This document shows positions 1 to 6,624 of a DNA stretch of 20,431 nucleotides, one piece after another. The notes under the pieces are model-generated. The model saw only the letters and a list, made by a program, of their open reading frames with translations. It searched no databases and had not been told where the DNA came from. The first letter of the stretch is position 1; every line of letters starts with the position of its first letter. This stretch comes from Bacillota bacterium. Its GTDB lineage: Bacteria; Bacillota_C; Negativicutes; JAEYSJ01. The translations under genes were made by a program, and so were the position numbers. The stretch covers positions 1 to 20,431 of the forward strand of contig JAEYSJ010000332.1 in the NCBI GenBank assembly GCA_023434855.1, written 5' to 3'.

Positions 1-88
1 GTTCAACGAACAGGTTTTTGTTTTATTTAAGGTGATTAAGGCATACTAATTTTATAAAAGTACTAAGGCAGGGAGTGATACTATTACT

Positions 89-1591
89 ATGCAAATTGAT
101 GTGATATGTGGTTCTGTCACTGAGGTATTGTGCGACGCTCTAATTGTCAATATATTTGAAGGGGTTATAATGCCAGGCGGGGCAGCAGGTGTAATAGATA
201 AAGCACTGGCCGGACATATTAGTGAAATAATCCGCGATCAGCCTGACTGCGGCAAGTACGGTGAAATCACCATTATCCATACTAGACAGTCAATTGGTGC
301 AAAAAATGTTATTCTGTTAGGTTTAGGCAAGAAAGCAGAATTAACGCTAAATAAGATATGCTCGCTATCAGCTATTGCTGCACGGGCAGCAAAAAAGCTC
401 CGGGTACAGACCGTGGCCTCGATTGTACACGGCGCAGGTAAAGGTCAACATGAACCAAAATTTGCAGTCCAGGCATTAGTTGAAGGAACCATTTTAGGGA
501 TATATAGATTTGATTACTACAAGACGGAAAAGAAAGACTTGCCCACAATCGACAAATTTATAATTATTGAAAATGACATTGATAAAATTGGAATTTTTAA
601 AGACCAGGCGGGTAAAGCTCAAATCATTGCTGAAAGTGTAAATTTTACCCGCGACTTGGTTAATCATCCTGCGGAGCATATGACACCAACTCAATTGGCT
701 TGGCATGCATCGGATATTGCCCAACAAACTGGTATCGAAATTTCTATATTCGATAAGAGAGATATGGAAGAGTACCAAATGAATGCATTATTGGCAGTTG
801 CAAAGGGCAGCGATAAACCACCAAAAATGATTGTATTAAAGTATATAGGGGATGCTAAGCAAAAACAGTTTACGGCTTTTATCGGGAAAGGAATTACGTT
901 TGATAGTGGAGGAATTTCGCTAAAACCCAGCGAAAATATGGGGGATATGAAAGGAGACATGGCTGGCGGGGCTGCAGTCTTAGGAGCTATGCTGGCAATT
1001 GGGCAATTAAAGCCTGCTGCAAATATTGTAGCTATAATCCCTTGTGCGGAGAATATGCCTTCAGGCCATGCCCTAAAGCCAGGTGATGTAATATTTACGA
1101 TGAACGGAAAATCAGTTGAAATTATCAGTACTGACGCAGAAGGCCGGCTTATTTTAGCTGATGCAATCACCTATGCCCTAAAATTAGGAGCAACTCAACT
1201 TATTGACTTGGCAACTCTGACTGGTGCGTGCGTCGTGGCGTTGGGAACTATTACCTCAGGTGTTATAAGCAATAACGATGATTTGTGCTGCAGATTGCTT
1301 AAGGCTGCAGCACAATCAGGTGAAAAAATGTGGGAAATGCCAAATTTTGAGGAGTATAACGAATTAATTAAAAGCAATATTGCAGATCTAAAGAATTCAG
1401 GCGGCCGTTGGGGCGGAATGATTACCGCCGGGTTATTTCTTAACCATTTCACGGATAAAACTCCCTGGGTGCATATTGATATTGCCGGAACTTCTGACAT
1501 TGATAAGGATTCAGGCTATAATATACAAGGGGCGACTGGCGCAGGAGTAAGAACTTTAATACAATTTGCGCAAAATTTGAATAAAATATGA
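89..1591 (+). CDS. pepA: Leucyl aminopeptidase, M17 family
   Basis: Cytosolic dizinc/dimanganese exopeptidase that removes N-terminal residues from peptides. The 500-aa length is normal for M17. The N-terminal alpha/beta domain covers about residues 1-160 and the catalytic domain about 175-500. The metal and catalytic set is intact when aligned by eye to E. coli PepA: K267 and D272 in GKGITFDSGG, K279, D290 in GDMAGGAAV, and D349, E351 and R353 in STDAEGRLILADA. The usual NTDAEGRL reads STDAEGRL here, a conservative change next to the metal ligands. The start is ATG 89 with a GGAG-like site about 11 nt upstream. The stop overlaps the next start by 4 nt (ATGA), so the two genes are probably translationally coupled. 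Nothing convincing was recognised in the 88 bases upstream. Confidence 0.96.
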   Translation: MQIDVICGSVTEVLCDALIVNIFEGVIMPGGAAGVIDKALAGHISEIIRDQPDCGKYGEITIIHTRQSIGAKNVILLGLGKKAELTLNKICSLSAIAARAAKKLRVQTVASIVHGAGKGQHEPKFAVQALVEGTILGIYRFDYYKTEKKDLPTIDKFIIIENDIDKIGIFKDQAGKAQIIAESVNFTRDLVNHPAEHMTPTQLAWHASDIAQQTGIEISIFDKRDMEEYQMNALLAVAKGSDKPPKMIVLKYIGDAKQKQFTAFIGKGITFDSGGISLKPSENMGDMKGDMAGGAAVLGAMLAIGQLKPAANIVAIIPCAENMPSGHALKPGDVIFTMNGKSVEIISTDAEGRLILADAITYALKLGATQLIDLATLTGACVVALGTITSGVISNNDDLCCRLLKAAAQSGEKMWEMPNFEEYNELIKSNIADLKNSGGRWGGMITAGLFLNHFTDKTPWVHIDIAGTSDIDKDSGYNIQGATGAGVRTLIQFAQNLNKI

Positions 1592-2424
1592 CCGCTGACT
1601 TGCATATTCATACTACAGCATCTGATGGGTTTCTTTCACCTCAGGATATTATAAAGCAAGCTGCAGAGGCCGGATTGACACATATCGCAATCACTGATCA
1701 CGATACCGTCAACGGCTTGCTAAGTTTGCAAGAAGTAGAACAACCTTTCCAATTTCCAATATCCGTTATTCCAGGTATTGAATTCAGCACTGATTTACCG
1801 CAAAATGAAGTACATATTTTAGGGTATTTTATTGATATTTTTAACAGCGAATTACGTCATGTTCTTGATGTTATTACCACTAGCCGTTATCAGCGCTTTG
1901 AGCAAATCGTTTTCAAACTAAAAAAACTAGGTTACCATATTGATTATCAACATGTACTTAATATAGCCGGTAAGTCTGATGCAATAGGACGGCCACATAT
2001 TGCCAAAGCTCTTGTAGAAAAAGGTTATTTTACCAATATTAATGATGTTTTTAATAGCTTATTGGAAAAAAATGGTCCTGCATATGTGCCACATTATAAA
2101 TTAACACCACAGGATGCAATAGCACTGATTAAAAGGGCTGGTGGAATTCCTGTTTTAGCTCATCCCGGTTTAATTGGCGATGATAATATAATAACAGACA
2201 TAATCAAATCAGGGATATGCGGACTGGAAATATATCATCCAAAACATGATTTTTTCAATACAAAAAGATTTATGGAAATTGCTTTACAATATAATCTTGC
2301 TGTTACAGGAGGTTCCGATTTTCATGCTATTCCTCACAGATTTCCTGGCAAATTAGGGCTATTTACCGTATCTGCAACACTAGCGCAAAAATTATGCCAA
2401 TTATATAAATATAGTCATGCATGA
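1588..2424 (+). CDS. PHP-domain phosphoesterase (RNase AM / nucleoside bisphosphate phosphatase type)
   Basis: The 278-aa protein belongs to the YciV/TrpH-like PHP family. Characterised members hydrolyse 3',5'-nucleoside bisphosphates or trim short RNAs from the 5' end. PHP metal-binding motifs are seen in order: DLHIHTTASDG (H6, H8, D13), ITDHDT (D37, H38), GIEFST (E65), H76, RPHIAKA (H137), LAHPG (H192) and GGSDFHA (D244, H246). This full set indicates an active trinuclear metal site. The ATG overlaps the pepA stop by 4 nt, so it is co-transcribed with pepA. The exact substrate cannot be read from the sequence. Confidence 0.9.
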   Translation: MTADLHIHTTASDGFLSPQDIIKQAAEAGLTHIAITDHDTVNGLLSLQEVEQPFQFPISVIPGIEFSTDLPQNEVHILGYFIDIFNSELRHVLDVITTSRYQRFEQIVFKLKKLGYHIDYQHVLNIAGKSDAIGRPHIAKALVEKGYFTNINDVFNSLLEKNGPAYVPHYKLTPQDAIALIKRAGGIPVLAHPGLIGDDNIITDIIKSGICGLEIYHPKHDFFNTKRFMEIALQYNLAVTGGSDFHAIPHRFPGKLGLFTVSATLAQKLCQLYKYSHA

Positions 2425-2487
2425 AATAAATATATTTCGAATATACTTTTGCTATATCTTATTATAGCTAAATTCAGGAGGATGGTT

Positions 2488-2757
2488 ATGGGCGACGACA
2501 TCAGCCTGATTGAGGAGTTACGTTCATATATTCGTGAATTGGAAGATAAAATTGAGGCGTTACGTATTAGTAGACGCGTTCTAATGAATCTAATTGATAC
2601 ATTAGAAAAAGAAAAACAGGAGAAATTATTACAGTTGGAGGCTCAGAATGAGAAACTACTCAAAAATAATTGCCGCTATGCCAGAGCTATTATGCATCGC
2701 AACTTTCGTATTACACAATTAGAAAAGCAACTTAAGAACTTTTATACTTCTACTTGA
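2488..2757 (+). CDS. Small coiled-coil protein of unknown function
   Basis: The product is 89 aa, rich in Glu, Lys and Leu. Nearly all of it (about residues 5-83) reads as long helix with heptad-like Leu/Ile spacing, consistent with a coiled coil. No signal peptide or membrane segment is present. I chose ATG 2488 because CAGGAGG lies 6 nt upstream; the longer frame from 2449 lacks a ribosome site and would add an unlikely hydrophobic tail. It follows the PHP gene by about 60 nt and is closed by a terminator, so it may be an independent unit or the end of the pepA operon. I do not recognise the family. Confidence 0.75.
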   Translation: MGDDISLIEELRSYIRELEDKIEALRISRRVLMNLIDTLEKEKQEKLLQLEAQNEKLLKNNCRYARAIMHRNFRITQLEKQLKNFYTST

Positions 2758-2758
2758 C

Positions 2759-2783
2759 AACACCTGCAAAGGTGTTTATTTTT
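2759..2783 (+). terminator. Intrinsic terminator after the coiled-coil gene
   Basis: Stem AACACCT / AGGTGTT (7 bp, loop GCAA) at 2759-2776, followed by TATTTTTAT. It lies directly behind the stop at 2757 and separates this gene from the next one. Confidence 0.8.
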
Positions 2784-2830
2784 ATATTTATGAATACAAT
2801 TTACAATATTTGCGCTTAGGAGGCAATCCT

Positions 2831-3655
2831 ATGGATGTTATTGCATTAGTGGGTCCAAGTGGAACAGGTAAAAGTCATCGTGCGTTAATCGTTGCACACG
2901 AACATAATGTTGATACTATAATCGACGACGGATTGCTGATTAAAGATAGTAAAATAATTGCCGGGCATTCAGCCAAAAAGGAGCCGAGCAAAATTCGTGC
3001 AGTAAGAAGAGCAATTTTTATGGAACCGGAACATGCTGCTGAAGTCCGGCAAGCGATTGAACGAGTTAAGCCCCAGCGAATTTTAATTTTAGGCACATCT
3101 GATAATATGGTGCATAAAATTGTAGATGCATTAGAATTGCCTGATGTATGTAAAATCATTCGTATCGAAGACATCGCTACCCAGACAGAAATCTCCAAAG
3201 CGCGTGAAAGCAGATTAAAAGAAGGTAAGCATATAATTCCTGTACCAACTATCGAATTGAAACCACATTTTTCGGGATATTTAATTGATCCGCTGGAAAT
3301 ATTTTTTAAGAAACCACAAACTAAAAGACGTAAACTTGGTGAAAAATCAATAGTTCGTCCTACGTTCAGCTATTACGGCAAATTACTTATCTCGGATGCC
3401 GCTATTGCTTCTGTTGTGGATTATGTCGCAAAAGATGATTTAGCAATTACTCGCACCGGACAAATAAATATTAAAAATTCCTACGACAAAGAGAAAGGAA
3501 TTTCGATATCTTTAGACGTAACTATTAAATATGGCAGTTCATTAAGGGATGTAGTTTACCAAGCGCAAACCCGTATAAAAAGTACGGTAGAATATATGAC
3601 CGGCTTGGTAGTCAAAGAAGTAAATGTAGCGGTAAAAAGTCTAAGTGTTGAATAA
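2831..3655 (+). CDS. P-loop NTPase fused to an Asp23/Gls24 domain
   Basis: This 274-aa two-domain protein has an N-terminal P-loop (ALVGPSGTGKSH, residues 5-16) with acidic D32-D33, forming a small nucleotide-binding domain to about residue 165. A basic linker (KKPQTKRRK, about 160-168) follows. The C-terminal domain, about residues 180-272, matches Asp23/Gls24 (DUF322): a YYGKLLISDAAIASVVDYVAK-like start, ISLDVTIKYG, and LRDVVYQAQTRIKSTVEYMTG with the final valine-rich strand VVKEVNVAV. Asp23 proteins are linked to envelope stress and membrane anchoring. What the ATPase half adds is unknown. The start is ATG 2831 with AGGAGG 7 nt upstream; an upstream TTG (2810) overlaps that site and is less likely. 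The DUF3870 gene follows 18 nt downstream. Confidence 0.85.
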   Translation: MDVIALVGPSGTGKSHRALIVAHEHNVDTIIDDGLLIKDSKIIAGHSAKKEPSKIRAVRRAIFMEPEHAAEVRQAIERVKPQRILILGTSDNMVHKIVDALELPDVCKIIRIEDIATQTEISKARESRLKEGKHIIPVPTIELKPHFSGYLIDPLEIFFKKPQTKRRKLGEKSIVRPTFSYYGKLLISDAAIASVVDYVAKDDLAITRTGQINIKNSYDKEKGISISLDVTIKYGSSLRDVVYQAQTRIKSTVEYMTGLVVKEVNVAVKSLSVE

Positions 3656-3673
3656 AGATATGGAGGGATCAAC

Positions 3674-4018
3674 TTGGATAAGCTATCAGCTGGCAGGCTG
3701 GTATTGTTTTCGGGGTATGCTAAACTGCCGGCAGGAATCACAGCCAGTGAATTATATAAGATAATCGGCATTACCGTTCTTATTGACATGGAAACAGGAC
3801 AGATTATTGAAGCCGATTGTACGTTAGCTACCCAGCTAGCAAGAAAGCATGTTTCAAGCGCGATAGCCGGTCATTATTTAACAGATGGGCCGGACCAATT
3901 AGTCCGGCTTATTGATCAAATATATCAAGGCAGTGCCAAAAAGTCCATTATGACAGCCATACGGATCATTTACGATAAATATCGTAGTTATAAAGATGGC
4001 TCAAATATTAGTGACTAA
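3674..4018 (+). CDS. DUF3870 domain protein
   Basis: This 114-aa soluble protein matches my memory of the DUF3870 family: FSGYAKLPAGITASELYK near the N-terminus, then DMETGQIIEADCTLAT, and a C-terminal part reading YQGSAKKSIMTAIRIIYDKY. The start is TTG 3674, with GGAGGG (3662-3667) 6 nt upstream. It probably shares a transcript with the P-loop/Asp23 gene. Biochemical function is unknown. Members often sit near amino-acid or catabolic genes, which is not the case here. Confidence 0.8.
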   Translation: MDKLSAGRLVLFSGYAKLPAGITASELYKIIGITVLIDMETGQIIEADCTLATQLARKHVSSAIAGHYLTDGPDQLVRLIDQIYQGSAKKSIMTAIRIIYDKYRSYKDGSNISD

Positions 4019-4114
4019 ATTTAGAAAAACTTTGGGGTTTAATGACCTCTATTTTTATTATTTATTGCAATTATCAATATTTTACATTGAGTTTATGGTG
4101 AGCGGTGTAAGCAT

Positions 4115-4137
4115 AAAAAGGGCAGCTTTAGCTACCC
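4115..4137 (-). terminator. Intrinsic terminator, - strand
   Basis: Read on the - strand: stem GGGTAGC / GCTGCCC (7 bp with one G-U pair, loop TAAA), then CTTTTTATGC. It lies downstream of the - strand ORF at 4294-4437 and the hairpins at 4197-4289, and would end that transcript. On the + strand there is no T-run, so it does not terminate the DUF3870 gene well. Confidence 0.65.
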
Positions 4138-4196
4138 TAATAAACTTAATGGATATCCTCATTTTCTTTGCGGAGATAATTGATCTTAATTCCAAG

Positions 4197-4289
4197 ACTC
4201 CCACTTCTATAAGTGGGAGTTTCACTTGCTGCTGCGGTGGGGGTTATAATCCTCCACCGAAGTCTCGTGTTCGGCGTTAGCCGGACGAG
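4197..4289 (-). ncRNA. Three-hairpin structured element, possible IS200/IS605 right end / omega-RNA relic
   Basis: Three consecutive hairpins lie within 93 nt. At 4264-4289 a stem combines CTCGT/ACGAG and CGGC/GCCG. At 4235-4259 the stem is CGGTGG/CCACCG. At 4197-4220 a perfect 10-bp stem, ACTCCCACTT/AAGTGGGAGT, closes a 4-nt loop. The last hairpin resembles the imperfect palindromes at ends of IS200/IS605-type elements, where the TnpB guide RNA overlaps the tnpB 3' end. The - strand orientation is inferred from the ORF before it and the terminator after it. No tnpB-like protein is visible, so this could be a relic, a solo RNA or an unrelated structured 3' UTR. Confidence 0.4.
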
Positions 4290-4293
4290 TTCA

Positions 4294-4437
4294 CTATTTT
4301 GTATTTGACTCTGGTAAAGTAGGTCCATCTTGGCTGTTTGTCTTTTTCGCACTTTTCCAGTTGGGATAGTTCTCAGGATCACCTGAGGTTACTTTCTTCG
4401 AATTGCCTAGAATCTTTTGTTTATAAAGTGTAGTCAA
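4294..4437 (-). CDS. Small hydrophilic protein (47 aa), hypothetical
   Basis: A 47-codon frame starts at TTG (4437-4435) and stops at TAG (4296-4294). A strong GGGGGTGAT ribosome site lies just upstream on the - strand (about 4444-4452). The product begins MTTLYKQKILGNSKKV and is rich in Lys, Asn, Ser and Pro. It has no hydrophobic segment and no cysteine. This composition is reminiscent of minor small acid-soluble spore proteins, but there is no motif to prove it. It is followed directly by the three-hairpin element and a terminator. It might instead be the tail of a decayed transposon gene. Confidence 0.4.
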   Translation of the reverse strand: MTTLYKQKILGNSKKVTSGDPENYPNWKSAKKTNSQDGPTLPESNTK

Positions 4438-4460
4438 ATAATATCACCCCCTAATATAAT
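4431..4460 (+). promoter_or_regulatory. Possible + strand promoter for a short transcript
   Basis: TAGTCA (4431-4436) and TATAAT (4455-4460) with an 18-bp spacer. The -10 box is perfect and the -35 box weak. With the terminator at 4532-4556 it would yield an RNA of about 90 nt with no good ORF. Confidence 0.25.
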
Positions 4461-4531
4461 GTTTCCATTAATATAAAACATATTAACAGGTAATGTTTAT
4501 TTGGCGGTCATCGAGAACATTAGCTGTAAGT

Positions 4532-4556
4532 TAGACGCATAGAGCGTCTATTTTTT
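4532..4556 (+). terminator. Orphan intrinsic terminator
   Basis: Perfect stem TAGACGC / GCGTCTA (7 bp, loop ATAGA) followed by six T. No gene precedes it on the + strand for about 500 nt. It therefore ends either a small RNA or the transcript of a lost gene. Confidence 0.75.
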
Positions 4557-4622
4557 ATTAAGGCTGCAAGACCAGTAACGTTTTAGGAAAAAATTATAAT
4601 TTAGCGAGGGGAGAAAACGGTG

Positions 4623-4759
4623 AACCGCCAAGGACGCCAAAGGATTTTTTCTTATCCAGTGAGATAATTATTCTTAAACGTGAAATACATCCCTAAGAGG
4701 CCAAATATCTAAACATTTATTAATAAAATCCAATGTTTTTCTTGGCGACCTTGGCGGTT
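4623..4759. repeat. Long inverted repeat, MITE-like element
   Basis: AACCGCCAAGGACGCCAA at 4623-4640 recurs inverted at 4742-4759 with 17 of 18 positions matching. A second inner pair, GGATTTT (4642-4648) and AAAATCC (4725-4731), extends the symmetry. The 137-bp unit has no ORF and is AT-rich inside GC-rich tips. The tips themselves contain a short tandem CGCCAAGG-like motif. This looks like a small non-autonomous mobile or dispersed palindromic repeat. I could not identify a clear target-site duplication. Confidence 0.65.
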
Positions 4760-4805
4760 AGACATGTCTTTAACAATATGATGTTTGTCCAGTGAATATT
4801 CAAAG

Positions 4806-4822
4806 ACGCTGGGCGTTTTTTT
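4806..4822 (+). terminator. Weak terminator-like hairpin
   Basis: ACGC / GCGT (loop TGG) followed by a run of seven T, preceded by AAAG. The short stem makes it a marginal terminator. It lies upstream of the peptidase cluster with no intact gene before it. Confidence 0.4.
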
Positions 4823-4971
4823 ATGGGTGGGAGATGATGGGGAGGCGGAATATCTCCGACAGCCGTTGATATTACTATTTCGTCAGGAATGTATATTATT
4901 AGACCAGGCCTGATTAATCGCTGGGGGAGCGAAAGTCAAGATGCGCCTGCCATGGTCGGAGGAGGAGCAAA

Positions 4972-5724
4972 ATGCGTAAATACTTGCTTAAAAAAGACAC
5001 TATTGACCTTAGGGATAAAACTTTCCGGGCGGCAACAATTAAAAATACATTGCCGGCAAAAATAGACCTTAGGGTGGGCTGCAGCCCGATTGTTGATCAG
5101 GGTGAGCTTGGCTCCTGCACAGCGAATGCCATTGCATCCGGATTGCGTGAATATCTGTTATTGCAGGCAAAACAACCTCTGACGCGACTGTCAAGGCTGT
5201 TTCTGTATTATGAAGAAAGAGCACTGGAGGGTACGATTAACGAGGACAGTGGCGCCATGATTCGGGATGGTATGAAAGTACTGCAAAAAACAGGTGTATG
5301 CCCAGAAGCTGATTGGCCATATGTTGTTTCCACATATGCTGATCCACCGACAGAAAAGGATATCGCCGATGCGAAACAGTTTGTAATTTCAGAATATCAT
5401 CGTGTAACGTCTTTAGTGTTGTTGAAAGCAGCACTTGTGGAGATTTTGCCGGTCGTTATCGGAATTGATGTTTATGAATCATTTGAATCAGATGCAGTGA
5501 CCAAAACAGGTATTGTGCCGATACCGAACCCGAAAAGTGAGCAATTATTGGGTGGTCATGCCGTCCTGGTAGTTGGTTATGATGATAACATGGTACATGG
5601 CCGGACAAAAGGGTATTTAATAGTGCGTAATTCCTGGGGGAGTAGTTGGGGTGATCAGGGGTATTTTTATTTGCCGTATTCGTATTTTAATAAATACGCC
5701 TCCGATTGTTGGACAGGTAAATAA
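4972..5724 (+). CDS. Papain-like C1 family cysteine peptidase
   Basis: The 250-aa protein carries the complete papain signature. Oxyanion-hole Q43 and nucleophile C49 lie in VDQGELGSCTANA with the canonical spacing of six. The catalytic histidine is H196 in GGHAVLVVGYDD and the asparagine N220 in VRNSWGSSWGDQGY. There is no signal peptide, membrane segment or obvious inhibitory propeptide; only about 30 residues precede the mature-like start. It would act in the cytosol or be released by lysis. A strong GGAGGAGG site lies just before ATG 4972. It heads a tight cluster with a Cys-rich protein, a membrane peptide and a permuted NlpC/P60-like protein, a set that suggests phage ancestry. Confidence 0.92.
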   Translation: MRKYLLKKDTIDLRDKTFRAATIKNTLPAKIDLRVGCSPIVDQGELGSCTANAIASGLREYLLLQAKQPLTRLSRLFLYYEERALEGTINEDSGAMIRDGMKVLQKTGVCPEADWPYVVSTYADPPTEKDIADAKQFVISEYHRVTSLVLLKAALVEILPVVIGIDVYESFESDAVTKTGIVPIPNPKSEQLLGGHAVLVVGYDDNMVHGRTKGYLIVRNSWGSSWGDQGYFYLPYSYFNKYASDCWTGK

Positions 5725-5725
5725 C

Positions 5726-5893
5726 ATGTGTGAATTTAAAGACCGGTGCAACGTATGCGCTGGTCTTATTGATGATCCGGAAATTTGTGCCCGGCATAAG
5801 TTGGCCGCAAAGATTGGCATTGATAAAGTGCCGGAGTGGTTGACAACTATTAATTACGAGATGGCAGCGAAGTTGGCGAGGGAGGCCGTTTGA
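5726..5893 (+). CDS. Small Cys-rich protein (55 aa), hypothetical
   Basis: It starts at ATG 5726, two nucleotides after the peptidase stop. Cysteines at 2, 8, 11 and 21 (C-x5-C-x2-C-x9-C), followed by H24, could bind zinc. The rest is a short amphipathic helical tail. The frame opens further upstream inside the peptidase gene, but ATG 5726 gives the natural non-overlapping start. The ribosome site (GGACAGG) is weak, so it may be translated by coupling. I do not recognise the family. The tight packing resembles phage late genes. Confidence 0.6.
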   Translation: MCEFKDRCNVCAGLIDDPEICARHKLAAKIGIDKVPEWLTTINYEMAAKLAREAV

Positions 5894-5894
5894 C

Positions 5895-6017
5895 ATGTTC
5901 TTTGAAGGATTTTTTGAAACTCCAGTAGGTTTTGGTATTCTGATTAGCCTTGGTGTTACTTGTGTTATCAAAATTGTTATCTGGTTAAGTGATCATGTTG
6001 CATTATCTTGGGTATAA
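5895..6017 (+). CDS. Small single-pass membrane protein (40 aa)
   Basis: The frame runs from ATG 5895 to TAA 6015-6017 and gives 40 aa. One hydrophobic helix spans about residues 11-31 (VGFGILISLGVTCVIKIVIW), with two acidic residues before it and D33/H34 after it. GGGAGG (5880-5885) lies 9 nt upstream. It is packed 1 nt after the Cys-rich gene and 16 nt before the next gene, which supports it being real. Size and position fit a holin-like or lysis-accessory peptide, but that is inference. Confidence 0.6.
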   Translation: MFFEGFFETPVGFGILISLGVTCVIKIVIWLSDHVALSWV

Positions 6018-6033
6018 GGAGGTGAGCTAAAAC

Positions 6034-6537
6034 GTGTCCACTCTAACCCTAATCTTTGTCGGCGGGAACAGTTTTGTTGATAAAGCAATTGAAAAGGTAT
6101 CGGATGGGGAAATCTCCCACACGGCATGTTTTCTTTTTGATAGTACCTATGAATCCACTGGAGAAAAGGAAGAGTATGATCTTTATTCGGGAGTGTGGCT
6201 CCATAGTCCGAATAAATACACAGGAAATCCTGATGCTAAATTTATCCAAGTAGAAGTGCCGTATTTTGATGCATTGCAGGAAGAGGCCCGGCGGCTATTG
6301 GGAACACCTTATGGGTATGCTCAATGTTTGCGTACAGGAATATTTGATATTTTAGGTATGCAACCCCCAAGTCCTGAATGGACTATGCATTGTAGCGGGA
6401 CTATTACACGGCTTCTGAGAGCTGGCGGTATGAATGTATTACCTGACATTCAACCAGGCTGTATTGATCCGTCAAGGCTGTACAGAGCGGTAATGAAAGA
6501 TTTTGGTGGATTGCCGGTACATAATGGAGACGGTTAA
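6034..6537 (+). CDS. Permuted papain-like NlpC/P60 protein (YiiX/C92-like)
   Basis: The 167-aa protein has the permuted NlpC/P60 order: histidine first (H29 in GEISHTACF), cysteine later (C120 in WTMHCSGTITRLLRA). E43 or E46 may serve as the acidic partner. Related proteins act as amide hydrolases or lipid-modifying enzymes and are common in Clostridia-type phages and their hosts. The start is GTG 6034 behind a near-perfect AAGGAGGTGA site. There is no signal peptide. It is the last gene of the cluster and is followed by a terminator at 6597-6618. The substrate cannot be inferred from the sequence. Confidence 0.75.
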   Translation: MSTLTLIFVGGNSFVDKAIEKVSDGEISHTACFLFDSTYESTGEKEEYDLYSGVWLHSPNKYTGNPDAKFIQVEVPYFDALQEEARRLLGTPYGYAQCLRTGIFDILGMQPPSPEWTMHCSGTITRLLRAGGMNVLPDIQPGCIDPSRLYRAVMKDFGGLPVHNGDG

Positions 6538-6596
6538 GTTGGGTTAACTTTTTCCCTATTCAGCCCGTCCTGCAAATCCCTGCTTTAATACACCAT

Positions 6597-6618
6597 TCCC
6601 GGAAAACCGGGATTTTTT
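6597..6618 (+). terminator. Intrinsic terminator ending the peptidase cluster
   Basis: Stem TCCCGG / CCGGGA (loop AAAA) followed by six T, about 60 nt after the stop at 6537 and just upstream of the dinB promoter. Confidence 0.85.
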
Positions 6619-6624
6619 ACCGTC

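Noticed and set aside
691..1170. 159-aa - strand ORF inside pepA
   Set aside because: Antisense shadow of a well-conserved catalytic region; no ribosome site or recognisable domain.
3996..4280. 94-aa + strand ORF overlapping the end of the DUF3870 gene
   Set aside because: No ribosome site, implausible composition (CCCGGG run), and it runs through the three hairpins and a - strand terminator.
4197..4289. CRISPR or other direct-repeat array
   Set aside because: The three hairpins differ in sequence and length; there are no regularly spaced direct repeats.
4146..4382. 78-aa - strand ORF in another frame of the 47-codon gene
   Set aside because: No ribosome site, basic low-complexity product, and it reads through all three hairpins; the 47-codon frame has the better start.
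5651..5725. Upstream extension of the 55-aa Cys-rich protein into the peptidase gene
   Set aside because: It would overlap the conserved end of the peptidase by about 75 nt and has no ribosome site; ATG 5726 is more natural.
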